Counted from the first letter of the stretch, positions 51,474-59,957 are shown. The stretch: 64,000 nt of DNA from Salibacterium lacus (GCF_042684865.1 NZ_JBHUML010000002.1:930001-994000), one strand, 5' to 3'. Notes: a model not told the origin generated them from the sequence alone. A program made the numbers and translations.

Positions 51474-51690
51474 TTTTTATACATGCGCCGCGTTCGATCC
51501 CGGCAGGTCATCTTATGATTCTCAGTCTTTTTGGTCCATGACCAGCCGACCGGATCCCGATGCCCGGGGTATTCTATCGATATCCAGCTCTCTAAACCAT
51601 GTCTCTTGATATACCACACTTATGAGCGGTCGTTTTTTCCACGTATGCCATCTTTTGTACCGGTTTTTACGGAGACCTTACCAGTCTTAA

Positions 51691-51731
51691 AAATGGATGC
51701 AGCTTCAGTTAATGAAGAATGCATCCATCTT
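51691..51731 (-). terminator. Terminator after the methyltransferase gene
   Basis: AAGATGGATGCA pairs with TGCATCCATTTTT on the minus strand, with an inner CTTCA/TGAAG stem, followed by T tract. It begins 22 nt after the stop. The rest of 51474-51752 shows no gene. Confidence 0.75.
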
Positions 51732-51752
51732 GTTCACATATCACCTTTTGAC

Positions 51753-52805
51753 TTACGCTTTTTTACTGTAGTTTAGATTATGACTTTTTAGCGTTTCATC
51801 TTTGCCGAATAAGAAGTGCTTCTCCATATCCGGTGAATATTTGGAATTAATGGTTTCGTATCCCACCGCTTCTGCTATTGCTCTGATCATCGCAGGGGAG
51901 GCTCCGCAGCAAAGACCAATATAATGAATACCAATATCTTTTGCTTCTTTCGCCCATTCTGCTAATTCGTACCGATTGTGATAAAGCGGGTCTAAGGATG
52001 TAGGGAACGTGGTTTCGGTCGGCAGGGAACAACTGCATCCTCCATCAGGCAGGTTGAAGAACGTCGGGTGTTCTTCTGTCGTGCGATATGGAATAGGCAG
52101 TCCACCGACATACCCTTCTACCTCATTTCTAATTCCCTTCAGGTATGGCTGCATCGTATGTGGTCCGCGGAAACAGTTCATCCCAACCACTAACGCACCT
52201 TTTTCAGAAAGAGTCTTACAGGATTCTTCAACCGTATAGCCATCCCGTAGTATATTTTCGCCCATCAGCCCTAATGTAACGACTGCCGGCAGACCCTGCT
52301 TTTGAATTTCCTCCAGCGCAATAACGGCCTCTTCATGGTAATAAAACGTTTCCCCATTTATAAAATCAACGCCTTCTTCTTTGCACCACGTGGCCATTTC
52401 TGCAAAAATACTTCTTACTTCTTCCGCAGAATCAGCATCTTCCGGATCAAAAATATTCGTATTCGAAATGTTGCCTGCAACTAGCGCTTCTTCTACAGGA
52501 TGTTCCTTTGCCACTTCTTTCGCCAAACGAATCGCATTTCGGTTTAATGGCTCATGTAAATGTTCTTTACCTATAATTCTCATTTTTTCACGGTGGGCAT
52601 TATAGGTGAAAGCTAAAACCACATCTGAACCGGCATTCATGTAATCACGATATACCTGCTTTAAAACCTCCGGGTGCTCAAGCGCTACTTCTGGTACAAA
52701 CGATCCAGCCTGTAAATAACCTCTGCGCTCCATTTCAAATAAATATCCTTCGGCTGCAACGACTGTACCTTCGTTTAATCTTTGTTCTAAACTTCTTTTC
52801 CCCAC
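51753..52805 (-). CDS. Betaine-homocysteine S-methyltransferase-like protein
   Basis: A 350-residue zinc-dependent methyltransferase barrel. It resembles animal BHMT closely in the N-terminal half (MERRGYLQAGSFVPEVALEH; AGSDVVLAFTYNA) and has the zinc Cys set: C211 in VVGMNC, C299 and C300 in YIGLCCG. It would move a methyl group to homocysteine to form methionine; the donor may be betaine, fitting the two BCCT importers, or S-methylmethionine as in MmuM. TTG or GTG-like starts are not needed: the frame begins MGKRSLEQRL at 52805 after GGAGAGGGTTAGC. It is downstream of a LysR gene on the same strand. Confidence 0.82.
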   Translation of the reverse strand: MGKRSLEQRLNEGTVVAAEGYLFEMERRGYLQAGSFVPEVALEHPEVLKQVYRDYMNAGSDVVLAFTYNAHREKMRIIGKEHLHEPLNRNAIRLAKEVAKEHPVEEALVAGNISNTNIFDPEDADSAEEVRSIFAEMATWCKEEGVDFINGETFYYHEEAVIALEEIQKQGLPAVVTLGLMGENILRDGYTVEESCKTLSEKGALVVGMNCFRGPHTMQPYLKGIRNEVEGYVGGLPIPYRTTEEHPTFFNLPDGGCSCSLPTETTFPTSLDPLYHNRYELAEWAKEAKDIGIHYIGLCCGASPAMIRAIAEAVGYETINSKYSPDMEKHFLFGKDETLKSHNLNYSKKA

Positions 52806-52899
52806 TGCTAACCCTCTCCTTTGGTAATGTAGGGTCAGTGTAGCATTGAATAATGGTATAGCATAACACGTAAAGTCTATACTTTGTCATAGCTTCAAA

Positions 52900-53820
52900 C
52901 TATAGCAAAGTTAATTCTTCGGCAATCGTTTCCTTTAAGAAATTGATATAAATCGCTGCCAGCGGGCTGTTTGCTATATTCTTATGTTGAATATACCCGA
53001 CTGTAATGCTCTCATCCACGTTAAGCGGCACCGCCACAATATCATCGTCGTTGATGTCATAACTGATTATGCCTGTGGAAATGGTGTATCCATTCAATCC
53101 TATCAGCAGGTTAAACAACGTGGCCCGGTCACTGACGCGAATATTTTTGCGTCTTGAGATGGTGCTTAATATCTCCTCGGAGAAATAAAACGAATTATAG
53201 TCCCCTTGTTCAAATGACAAATATGGATAAGGATCCAAATCAGCTAAGGTAACATACTTCTCGGCCGCGAGTGGGTTCGTTGAACTGATGAACACATGCG
53301 GCCTGGCCTGAAACAGCTCATGAAACGTTAAATTTCCTTCTCTCAGAAACTTTCGAATAACCTGTTCGTTAAAATCATTTACATACAAAATCCCAATTTC
53401 ACTACGAAGGTTTTTTACATCCTCAATGATTTCATACGTCCTCGTCTCCCGTAACGTAAACTCATATTCATCCCGATCATAATTTTTCAACAGCTTCACA
53501 AACGCACTGACCGCAAAGGCATAATGCTGGCCGGATACAGAGAAATGCTGCTGCGGGGGTTGAGATGCATTGGCATAGCGGTTTTCAAGCAAGTCTGTCT
53601 GTTCCATCACCTGTCTTGCGTAACCTAAAAACTCCGACCCCTCTGACGTAATAACAATTCCCTTATTCGTCCGGGAAAAAATCGCAATCCCCAGTTCATT
53701 CTCCAATTCTTTGATCGAATTCGACAAACTCGGCTGACTAATAAACAATTGATGCGCAGCTTTACTAATCGATCGCTGCTTCGCCACCTCAATCACATAT
53801 CTCAATTGCTGCAATGTCAC
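52900..53820 (-). CDS. LysR family transcriptional regulator
   Basis: A 306-residue regulator with an N-terminal winged HTH (MTLQQLRYVIEVAKQRSISKAAHQLFISQPSLSNSIKELENELG in the first 45 residues) and a periplasmic-binding-like effector domain. GTG start at 53820 follows GGAGGAG. It lies 94 nt upstream of the BHMT-like gene, same strand, so it probably controls it. A dyad ATAG-N7-CTAT (52889-52903) at its 3' end is a possible target. Effector unknown; homocysteine or betaine would be logical but is only a guess. Confidence 0.92.
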   Translation of the reverse strand: MTLQQLRYVIEVAKQRSISKAAHQLFISQPSLSNSIKELENELGIAIFSRTNKGIVITSEGSEFLGYARQVMEQTDLLENRYANASQPPQQHFSVSGQHYAFAVSAFVKLLKNYDRDEYEFTLRETRTYEIIEDVKNLRSEIGILYVNDFNEQVIRKFLREGNLTFHELFQARPHVFISSTNPLAAEKYVTLADLDPYPYLSFEQGDYNSFYFSEEILSTISRRKNIRVSDRATLFNLLIGLNGYTISTGIISYDINDDDIVAVPLNVDESITVGYIQHKNIANSPLAAIYINFLKETIAEELTLL

Positions 53821-54107
53821 GTGAACTCCTCCTTCCTATTGTTCTTTACATTCTTTCGTAAAGCTTCTTCTTGTTCGTCCGGCTGTAACTGCTGGATTAG
53901 AGTTAACATTTTTGCTTGATAAGATGAAATACTTCCCAGATCCGATATCTAAAAAAAGTATGAACCGAAAGAGAAGTAAATCGAGAAGTCATATGTATAT
54001 TTATAATATAAAAGCAAGCTGCCTTCAAATTCAATAATACTTTATTCAGGTGAAGGTTTGCAATTTGTTTGCAGACCGTGTCCAGCCAAAAAATGGCACA
54101 TTATGTA
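53821..54107. other. Gene-free stretch upstream of lysR
   Basis: AT-rich 287 bp between lysR and the first tRNA-Val sequence. I see no open frame, terminator or repeat that can be supported. Confidence 0.5.
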
Positions 54108-54182
54108 TGGCGAGCCGTACTGGATTCGAACCAGTGATCTCTTGCCTGTCAAGCAACCGTTCTCCCACTGAACTAACGGCTC
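54108..54182 (-). tRNA. tRNA-Val(GAC), diverged copy, possibly a pseudo-tRNA
   Basis: Cloverleaf with acceptor stem GAGCCGT/ACGGCTC, anticodon loop TTGACAG and encoded CCA. Compared with the copy at 55520-55594 it has a G-G mismatch at the top anticodon-stem pair (27-43) and discriminator G instead of A; valine tRNAs normally need A73. No terminator follows. It may be a decaying duplicate. Confidence 0.65.
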
Positions 54183-54361
54183 TTTCAGGCGTTATTCTTG
54201 CTAAGGTGATGTATAAACGTAACACAAGAGCAGCACAATAAGAAAAAGTGTCGTGACTGCATGACGGCTAATGCAGATTCACTATAGAGCATCCCACCCG
54301 CTGGTTATATTTGTCACCTGAAACACACATAATAACACTATTGATAAGGAATGTGGTCTAT

Positions 54362-54823
54362 ATGGCTTTTGTATTATTTTTCTTTGCCGCATGGTTTATA
54401 ACAACAACATTTTTGATAATGCCAAAGAAAATATCGATTATTGAAAATACATTTGTACTTATGGTTATTCTAATCATCAATATTAATTGGGGTTGGATTA
54501 TATATGAGGGCATGGAACGTATTGAATTAACAGAAGAGAGCATGAATTATACCGCTTTTTTATTACTTAGAAGTGTAATCATTCCATTAATCTTAGTCAC
54601 ACAATTAAATCTGGTTCATAAGTCAAACACCATATTCGTTGTTTTAGTATCTTTAATCATACTGCTGTTTTTTTCAAGTTTGACCTCCATTTTAAATATA
54701 GCGGATTATGTGAAATGGAATTTGGGATTTGATGCCATTTACTATTTGCTGCTTCACGTCATTGCCTATTACTCGCTTCTTTTCATACGAAAGATTGCTT
54801 ATAAAGAGGTGACATACACGTGA
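54362..54823 (+). CDS. Small membrane protein of unknown function
   Basis: A 153-residue hydrophobic protein with about five membrane segments (FVLFFFAAWFITTTFLIM, FVLMVILIININWGW, and others). ATG 54362 follows AAGGA at 54346; the frame extends to 54311 without a good site. The end overlaps the next gene by 4 nt (GTGA), so the pair is coupled. Very AT-rich. No family is recognised with confidence, although hydropathy resembles its neighbour. Confidence 0.65.
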   Translation: MAFVLFFFAAWFITTTFLIMPKKISIIENTFVLMVILIININWGWIIYEGMERIELTEESMNYTAFLLLRSVIIPLILVTQLNLVHKSNTIFVVLVSLIILLFFSSLTSILNIADYVKWNLGFDAIYYLLLHVIAYYSLLFIRKIAYKEVTYT

Positions 54824-55314
54824 GTTTATGGGAAAGCTTTGATAAAAACGAAATATGTCTATTGATAATGCTCTTGCTGGCTTACTCTGCTTTATTCCTT
54901 CTTCCTAAGAAATTCACGAGAGACATAGCTTTGTTATTTTCAATGTGGGGTGTCTCGTTTGGATTTTTATTTGACTTTACGATCGGCGGCGGGCTCATTA
55001 ATTTCTATATAATTAATGATTTACCTGAGTATGAATTATTTGATATTTTTTATTATCTGCTATTTGCCCCTTCGAGTTACATTTTTATTTATCTTTATGA
55101 AATATTCAGGGATTACAAAAATGTGTTTTTATGGTATGTCACCATTTTTTCTTTATTTGGTATAGGGATACAGGCGGTATTCACTTGGTTTGAAATTATA
55201 AACTTTCAAAAAGGATATCAACCGCTTTTTTCATTTGCCGTTTTTTTAACTATTCAAACCATTACCATTCTTTACTTTGAATTCATATCCTCTAAATTTA
55301 ACGTTTATAGGTGA
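54820..55314 (+). CDS. Membrane protein, CBO0543-like
   Basis: A 164-residue protein with about five membrane helices. The stretch FDFTIGGGLINFYIINDLPEYELFDIFYYLLF resembles the CBO0543 family of small integral membrane proteins of spore formers, for which no function is known (positions about 46-78). GTG 54820 follows AAAGAGGTGAC. It is translationally coupled to the upstream membrane gene, and both lie between two tRNA-Val sequences. AT-rich codons suggest recent arrival. Confidence 0.7.
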   Translation: MSLWESFDKNEICLLIMLLLAYSALFLLPKKFTRDIALLFSMWGVSFGFLFDFTIGGGLINFYIINDLPEYELFDIFYYLLFAPSSYIFIYLYEIFRDYKNVFLWYVTIFSLFGIGIQAVFTWFEIINFQKGYQPLFSFAVFLTIQTITILYFEFISSKFNVYR

Positions 55315-55468
55315 TTAGAATTTTATTTCTCTTCATCCCCCGCTCATATAAAATACATCAAAAATCTAAAGGTACATTTAATGGGTGTTGTTGCGGTAAT
55401 AATCGTAATATTGAATAATGGAAAGCAGAATCGTAGTTGATCTTAAGATATAATGGATCTATAAAAAT

Positions 55469-55503
55469 GACGCCGGACCGAGGGTTTCCCTCAAACCGGC
55501 GTC
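55469..55503 (-). terminator. Terminator after tRNA-Val
   Basis: GACGCCGG (55469-55476) pairs with CCGGCGTC (55496-55503), with an inner GAGGG/CCCTC stem, and ATTTTTA follows on the minus strand, 17 nt beyond the tRNA end. The 55315-55468 stretch before it holds only a 19-codon frame that I do not accept. Confidence 0.8.
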
Positions 55504-55519
55504 ACCTGCCTATTATGTA

Positions 55520-55594
55520 TGGTGAGCCGTACTGGACTTGAACCAGTGACCTCTTGCCTGTCAAGCAAGCGTTCTCCCACTGAACTAACGGCTC
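55520..55594 (-). tRNA. tRNA-Val(GAC)
   Basis: On the minus strand a full cloverleaf: acceptor GAGCCGT/ACGGCTC, D arm GTTC-GAAC, anticodon arm CTTGC-TTGACAG-GCAAG, T arm ACTGG-TTCAAGT-CCAGT, discriminator A and encoded CCA. The 7-nt anticodon loop places GAC at 34-36, valine. A terminator follows. Confidence 0.9.
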
Positions 55595-55698
55595 GTATTG
55601 TCTTCAAATCAGCGATATTTCTTATTATAAGACGGAAAATGCAAAGACGCAAGGGGTATTCATTATTTTGTCAGGTTCCCGCAGGAACCTGATATCCA

Positions 55699-55809
55699 TT
55701 AAATCTCATTCTTTTCCGTTTCGGTGTCGCCTTCGCCCTCTTCCGGCTTCTGTGGACGCTTGTCCTTGGTAAACAAAGACTTCCACATCTGTTTCAGTTT
55801 TTCCCACAT
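55699..55809 (-). CDS. 36-residue amphipathic peptide coupled to the amidase
   Basis: Reads MWEKLKQMWKSLFTKDK then a Pro/Glu/Asp/Thr-rich acidic tail ending EKNEI. The N-terminal 17 residues make a basic, Trp-containing amphipathic helix that could lie on a membrane. The ATG comes 1 nt after the amidase stop (TGATATG), and its ribosome site AAAGGGGA is inside the amidase end, so translation is coupled. No family recognised; a helper of wall lysis or surface attachment is a guess. Confidence 0.55.
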   Translation of the reverse strand: MWEKLKQMWKSLFTKDKRPQKPEEGEGDTETEKNEI

Positions 55810-55810
55810 A

Positions 55811-56680
55811 TCAGGATTCCCCTTTTATCATTTGATGATAACGGTAAAGCACGGTCGCCAGCTGCTCCCGTGACACAGGTTCTCTTGGGTATTTTCCATT
55901 CAACAGTCCCTGCTCCTGCGCCCATTTCCATGCGCTCTGGTGGGAAGGGTTCGGTGTATGGTCGTCCACGGTCTCACCTCCCTGGGACAGGACTTCCTCC
56001 AGTTTTTCCATCGTGCGGGGGCCTGCGATTCCGTCTGTTTTCAATCCATGTTTTCTCTGAAATGCTTCCACCGCAGCTTGTGTTTCTGTACCGAACTGTC
56101 CGTCTGCTCCGTATATGGAGAGATTTTCTCCAGCCTGCATGAGATCAGCCTGAAGCTGCTGTACCTGCTGACCGGTGTCTCCCATTTTCAGAATAATGGA
56201 CTCACTGCCTGTCAGCGGTTCTCCGGACCTTAATGCTGCCCTCACTTCGTTCATTTCGATACCGGGACACAGCGTAGATGTCCCCGGAAGCTCCCGGTGG
56301 CCGAGAACATCCGAAACGCTTAACTGGAGGTTCTTCATCGCGCGCTGTACCCTTTCGTGCCATGCCTTTTCCTGGACATCGGTAAACGAACCATCTCCGA
56401 CAAGGCAGATATGGTACGTATAGGAATTGTGTCCGGCTGCTCCGTTGGTGACCATGGAAGGCGCGTAACAGACCTGCACGGTTCCATCGCGGAGAATAAT
56501 TTCGTGGTATCCTCCTGTCTGCCATGCCGGGGTGAACTGACTCCATGTCTGATTCCAGAAAGACCAGAAATCCCCGCTCTTTGTCGCGGAATGATGACGG
56601 ATAATTTTGCGAACGCTGCTTTCATTCCTCGTTTCCCCGCGTTTTGGTACTTGGCTGCGAAGATCTTCAATCTGCGGCAT
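55811..56680 (-). CDS. N-acetylmuramoyl-L-alanine amidase with peptidoglycan-binding domain
   Basis: Cell wall hydrolase of 289 residues that cuts the amide bond between muramic acid and the stem peptide. Order: amidase_2/PGRP-like domain (about 20-160, IIRHHSATKSG, TYHICLVGDG, LGHRELPGTSTLCPG with zinc His), a peptidoglycan-binding domain (about 165-230, VQQLQADLM, DGQFGTETQAAVEAFQRKHG) and a half SLH-like repeat (AWKWAQEQGLLNGKYPREPV). No signal peptide is visible, as in phage endolysins. ATG 56680 follows AAAGGAGGCAGAGTG; the frame to 56737 is rejected. Confidence 0.9.
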   Translation of the reverse strand: MPQIEDLRSQVPKRGETRNESSVRKIIRHHSATKSGDFWSFWNQTWSQFTPAWQTGGYHEIILRDGTVQVCYAPSMVTNGAAGHNSYTYHICLVGDGSFTDVQEKAWHERVQRAMKNLQLSVSDVLGHRELPGTSTLCPGIEMNEVRAALRSGEPLTGSESIILKMGDTGQQVQQLQADLMQAGENLSIYGADGQFGTETQAAVEAFQRKHGLKTDGIAGPRTMEKLEEVLSQGGETVDDHTPNPSHQSAWKWAQEQGLLNGKYPREPVSREQLATVLYRYHQMIKGES

Positions 56681-56806
56681 CACTCTGCCTCCTTTCCCAC
56701 TTGGAACCTCACTACTAAAATATGCCGCATCGAACAAAATGGATGGACAGGGAGCTTAATGAACATATGGATTTTTTATCAGCTCGGTTCTCCGCAATAA
56801 TCTACC

Positions 56807-56837
56807 GAAAAAAAGCCGTTCCCATGAAAGGAACGGC
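56807..56837 (-). terminator. Terminator after the old yellow enzyme gene
   Basis: GCCGTTCC / GGAACGGC, 7-nt loop, with a run of T on the minus strand. It begins 12 nt after the stop. Confidence 0.85.
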
Positions 56838-56848
56838 CCGGGTGGTGC

Positions 56849-57958
56849 TTAGTATAGGTTATTTAACGACTCACGGCTGTAAGCCTGCAGTTCATCGGCG
56901 CGGCCGTCGCGGACTTTTTCAGCCCAGGCCGGGTCCATTAAGAGCGAACGGCCGACTGCGGCCATGTCGAATTCATTATTTTGAAATCTTTCCATGAGAC
57001 CGTCCAGGCTTGTGGTTTCTGCGCCTGCACCACTTGTGAACTCTCCGTTCAAGCCGATGGATCCAACGATAATCGTAGGTTTGCCGGTGATTTTTTTCGT
57101 CCAGCCGGCCAGGTTCAGGTCGGATCCTTCGAATTCAGGCTCCCAGAACCGGCGCGTGGAAGTATGGAAGATATCTACTCCGGCTTCTACAAGCGGAGTC
57201 AGAAATGCTTCAAGTTCTTCCGGTGTTTCTGCGATTTTGGCTTTGAAATCGGACATTTTCCACTGGGAAAACCGGAAGATAATAGGGAAATCCGGTCCGA
57301 CCGCGTCCCGGCAGGCTTCCACGATTTCCACCGCAAAGCGTGTTCTGCCTTTTATATCTCCTCCGTATTCGTCGGTACGGCGGTTGGTGTGGCTCCAGAT
57401 AAACTGATCGATCAGATAGCCGTGGGCACCATGGATTTCAACAGCGTCAAAGCCGAGCCGCTTGGCATCGGCAGCACCCTGGGCATAGGCGGACACCAAA
57501 TCGTGGATTTCTTCGGTGGAGAGTGGTTCTGACACTTTTTCCCCTGTCAGAGCAAGCCCCGATGGACCAACCGGCATAGCTTCCACATTCGGTTCATCTC
57601 CGGGACTGCGGGTCGTGCCGACGTGCCATAGCTGCGGCGCGATCTTTCCGCCTTTCTCATGTACTTGTTTCACTACCTGCTCCCAGCCCTGAAGTGCTTT
57701 TTCGCCGTAGAAGAGCGGGATGGACGACCCCGATACCGATGCCGGATGATCAATGCCGGTTCCTTCGGTAATAAGCAGCCCGACGTCATGTTCAGCGCGT
57801 CTCCGGTAATAGGCGGCAACGTCTTCTGTCGGAACTCCCCCCGGGGAAAACCCGCGTGTCATGGGTGCCATCACAATTCGGTTGGAAAGAGCGAGTGTTC
57901 CCAGTTGAAAAGGCTGAAACAATGGTTGAACGGTTGTATGTTCTGTTAAGTTCTGCAT
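56849..57958 (-). CDS. NADH:flavin oxidoreductase, old yellow enzyme family
   Basis: A 369-residue FMN TIM-barrel enzyme that reduces activated C=C bonds. Features: LSNRIVMAPMTRGFSPGGVP (FMN site), PQLWHVGTTRS, DAVEIHGAHGYLIDQFIW (substrate His region), the loop SHTNRRTDEYGGDIKGRTRFAVE, and DMAAVGRSLLMDPAWAEKV. The natural substrate is unknown, as for most of the family. ATG 57958 follows AAAGGAGATAAAGG. It is a single-gene unit. Confidence 0.94.
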   Translation of the reverse strand: MQNLTEHTTVQPLFQPFQLGTLALSNRIVMAPMTRGFSPGGVPTEDVAAYYRRRAEHDVGLLITEGTGIDHPASVSGSSIPLFYGEKALQGWEQVVKQVHEKGGKIAPQLWHVGTTRSPGDEPNVEAMPVGPSGLALTGEKVSEPLSTEEIHDLVSAYAQGAADAKRLGFDAVEIHGAHGYLIDQFIWSHTNRRTDEYGGDIKGRTRFAVEIVEACRDAVGPDFPIIFRFSQWKMSDFKAKIAETPEELEAFLTPLVEAGVDIFHTSTRRFWEPEFEGSDLNLAGWTKKITGKPTIIVGSIGLNGEFTSGAGAETTSLDGLMERFQNNEFDMAAVGRSLLMDPAWAEKVRDGRADELQAYSRESLNNLY

Positions 57959-58033
57959 CCTTTATCTCCTTTACCTAATAAGTTGCACAAGAGGTATTAT
58001 CCCAAAAGTCAGCCGGCAAAGGAAATATTCTGC

Positions 58034-58507
58034 TTACTCCATGTCACTGCGCCGCTGTCTGTATTCTTTTCGCATCCCGGCGGATTCATGCAGTCGTTTT
58101 TCTTCCTCCGTAACGGGTACAACACCCGGCACTTCGATGGGGCGCCCTTCTTCGTTCACAGCCACCATTGTCAAAAACGACTGCGTGGTTAATCGTTTCT
58201 CATTTGTCAGCAGATCATGGGAATGCACCCGCACAAACACTTCCATCGACGTCCGTCCGGTGGATGTTACAAAGGCTTCCAGCTCAAGTGCTTCTCCCGC
58301 CTTCGCCGAAGAAAGAAAATCCACCGAATCCATGGAAGCCGTAACGACGATACTGCTGCAGTGTTTCATAGCGGAAAGTGCTGCAATCTCGTCAATATAA
58401 CCCATCACCTTCCCCCCGAAAATAGTCTGCAGATGATTCGTATCCGGCGGCAGTACAAGCCTTGTCTGTATGGTTCTTGACTCTTCCATCCGCTGCTCTG
58501 TTTTCAT
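58034..58507 (-). CDS. Acyl-CoA thioesterase (hotdog fold)
   Basis: A 157-residue acyl-CoA hydrolase of the cytosolic BFIT/YkhA type: LPPDTNHLQTIFGGKVMGYIDEIAALSAM in the first half contains the catalytic Asn/Asp region, followed by VDFLSSAKAGEALELEAFV and SFLTMVAVNEEGRP. It forms hexamers in homologues and trims CoA esters. ATG 58507 follows GAAAGGGGCAGG. The end is charged (KEYRQRRSDME). Chain-length preference is unknown. Confidence 0.92.
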   Translation of the reverse strand: MKTEQRMEESRTIQTRLVLPPDTNHLQTIFGGKVMGYIDEIAALSAMKHCSSIVVTASMDSVDFLSSAKAGEALELEAFVTSTGRTSMEVFVRVHSHDLLTNEKRLTTQSFLTMVAVNEEGRPIEVPGVVPVTEEEKRLHESAGMRKEYRQRRSDME

Positions 58508-58553
58508 ATAGACCTGCCCCTTTCAAGCACCATTCTACAGAAAAAAGCATCCA

Positions 58554-58808
58554 TTACCTGGATGCTCTTTCCTCCTGCAGACGTCTTATCTGCGATTCGG
58601 TTCTTGCAAAAATGGTACCGGCTTCTTCTTCAGAAACGCTGAAATTCTCTGCTGCCTTTTTTTCTACATACGTATCATTGGCAGCTACATCATATTTTTC
58701 TCCGGCCTGTTCGAGTTCATCGTATTTCTCCTGCATGAATGTGTATACATCCCGATCCAGTTCCGGAAGCGTTTCAACAATCTGCTGCACTGCATCTTTG
58801 TCCATCAC
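58554..58808 (-). CDS. Hypothetical small helical protein
   Basis: An 84-residue acidic, highly helical cytoplasmic protein (VQQIVETLPELDRDVYTFMQ, YDELEQAGEKYDVAAND, TESQIRRLQEERASR). No family is recognised. GTG at 58808 directly precedes ATG at 58805; either may start, after AAGGAGGAAC. It lies 46 nt upstream of the thioesterase on the same strand. The strong ribosome site argues it is real. Confidence 0.6.
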   Translation of the reverse strand: MMDKDAVQQIVETLPELDRDVYTFMQEKYDELEQAGEKYDVAANDTYVEKKAAENFSVSEEEAGTIFARTESQIRRLQEERASR

Positions 58809-58936
58809 GATGTTGTTCCTCCTTCATGTCCTTTGGATATTCATTTTTAAGGCAAAGTTAACTTCATTCCTTGTACACGTCTGCTTCTTCGTTATTATAA
58901 CACAATTTTTCTGCTAACCAACAAGCCGGCCATAAA

Positions 58937-58972
58937 AATCAGGACCGCGTGAAAGCGATCCTGCACCTGATT
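58937..58972 (-). terminator. Terminator after the SLH gene
   Basis: AATCAGG/CCTGATT outer stem with further inner pairing and TTTTT on the minus strand, overlapping the SLH stop. Confidence 0.75.
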
Positions 58973-59957
58973 AATCGACCGTTTTCAAACTATAGATCGT
59001 ATCGCGGATTTCGTCACCGTTTGTGGAATAAAATGCTTCGGATACTTCTCCACTCACATGATACTCTGTGCCGCCTTCTATCCGCACGAGATCAAACGTG
59101 ATCATACCATTTTCCCTTGTCGTCTGATAATGTGCTTCGTCCCCGTTCTGAAGCGTGACTTCCTGATAGTTCGAAAGGTCCGGGGCGGTACTTTCCATAT
59201 GATGTGTTCCGTAAGCCCGGATGGTGGAAGCTTCGCTGCTATGCAGAACTTTTCCATCTCCATTATCAGCTTCCCGGCCGGGAGTCCACTCATCCGGATA
59301 GGTCACTTCGTAACCAAAACGTTCATTTATATACGTTGTCCGGTCCGGCTCCACGAACTGTTCCGGATCAAGGGCCCTCGCGAGAAATACGGAGAACTGG
59401 GCTCTTGTGACGTCTTCATTCGGACCGAATGTTCCGTCCTGATATCCTGTCGTTATATCCGCCTGGGCGATAGCCTGAATGTCATGGAAAAACGCGTCTC
59501 CTTCTTCAACATCCCGGAAGTAATTCGAACCCTCTCCATCCGAAAAGTCAAAAGAACGGCTCAGTACAGCAGCCATCTGCCCTCTTTTCAACGAGTTATT
59601 CGGTAGAAACTCACCGTTGTTCCCTGTTATTATTTCTTCATCTTTCACAGCCGCCGCTTCTTCATAGGCGTGAAAATCCTGCGAAATATCCGAGAAGTCG
59701 GGAGACGGCCGGTCTCCTGTTTCCAAATCCAGGGCTTTCACTATCATAGCCGCAGCCTGACTCCGCTTCACCGGCTCATTGGGGTGAAAACCTCCGTCCT
59801 CGTATCCCGAAATGATTCCCCGTTCCGAAAGATAGGTGATTTCACTTTCGGCCCAGAAGCTTTGTGATACATCATCAAATGATTGTGCAAGTGCAGACCC
59901 GGCGGCCGAGATAAACAGCCCTGCTGTTAAAACCACCGCCATACCTATTCGTTTCAT
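58971..59957 (-). CDS. S-layer homology domain protein
   Basis: A 328-residue secreted protein with a signal peptide (first about 24 residues, ending AGSALAQ), three SLH domains (about 27-80, 85-140, 145-200; ISGYEDGGFHPNEPVKRSQA, ITGNNGEFLPNNSLKRGQM, TTGYQDGTFGPNEDVTRAQF) that bind wall polymers, and a C-terminal beta domain (YEVTYPDEWTPGREADNG) like PsbP/lipid-binding modules. It probably attaches to secondary wall polymer. Function of the C-terminal domain unknown. The tag genes nearby make a possible anchor. Confidence 0.9.
   Translation of the reverse strand: MKRIGMAVVLTAGLFISAAGSALAQSFDDVSQSFWAESEITYLSERGIISGYEDGGFHPNEPVKRSQAAAMIVKALDLETGDRPSPDFSDISQDFHAYEEAAAVKDEEIITGNNGEFLPNNSLKRGQMAAVLSRSFDFSDGEGSNYFRDVEEGDAFFHDIQAIAQADITTGYQDGTFGPNEDVTRAQFSVFLARALDPEQFVEPDRTTYINERFGYEVTYPDEWTPGREADNGDGKVLHSSEASTIRAYGTHHMESTAPDLSNYQEVTLQNGDEAHYQTTRENGMITFDLVRIEGGTEYHVSGEVSEAFYSTNGDEIRDTIYSLKTVD

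Noticed and set aside
51531..51776. 81-codon open frame overlapping the end of the BHMT-like gene
   Set aside because: No ribosome site and overlaps both the terminator and the coding end of the opposite gene.
55380..55440. 19-codon frame MGVVAVIIVILNNGKQNRS after the CBO0543-like gene
   Set aside because: Too short, poor ribosome site, and no known family; could be chance.
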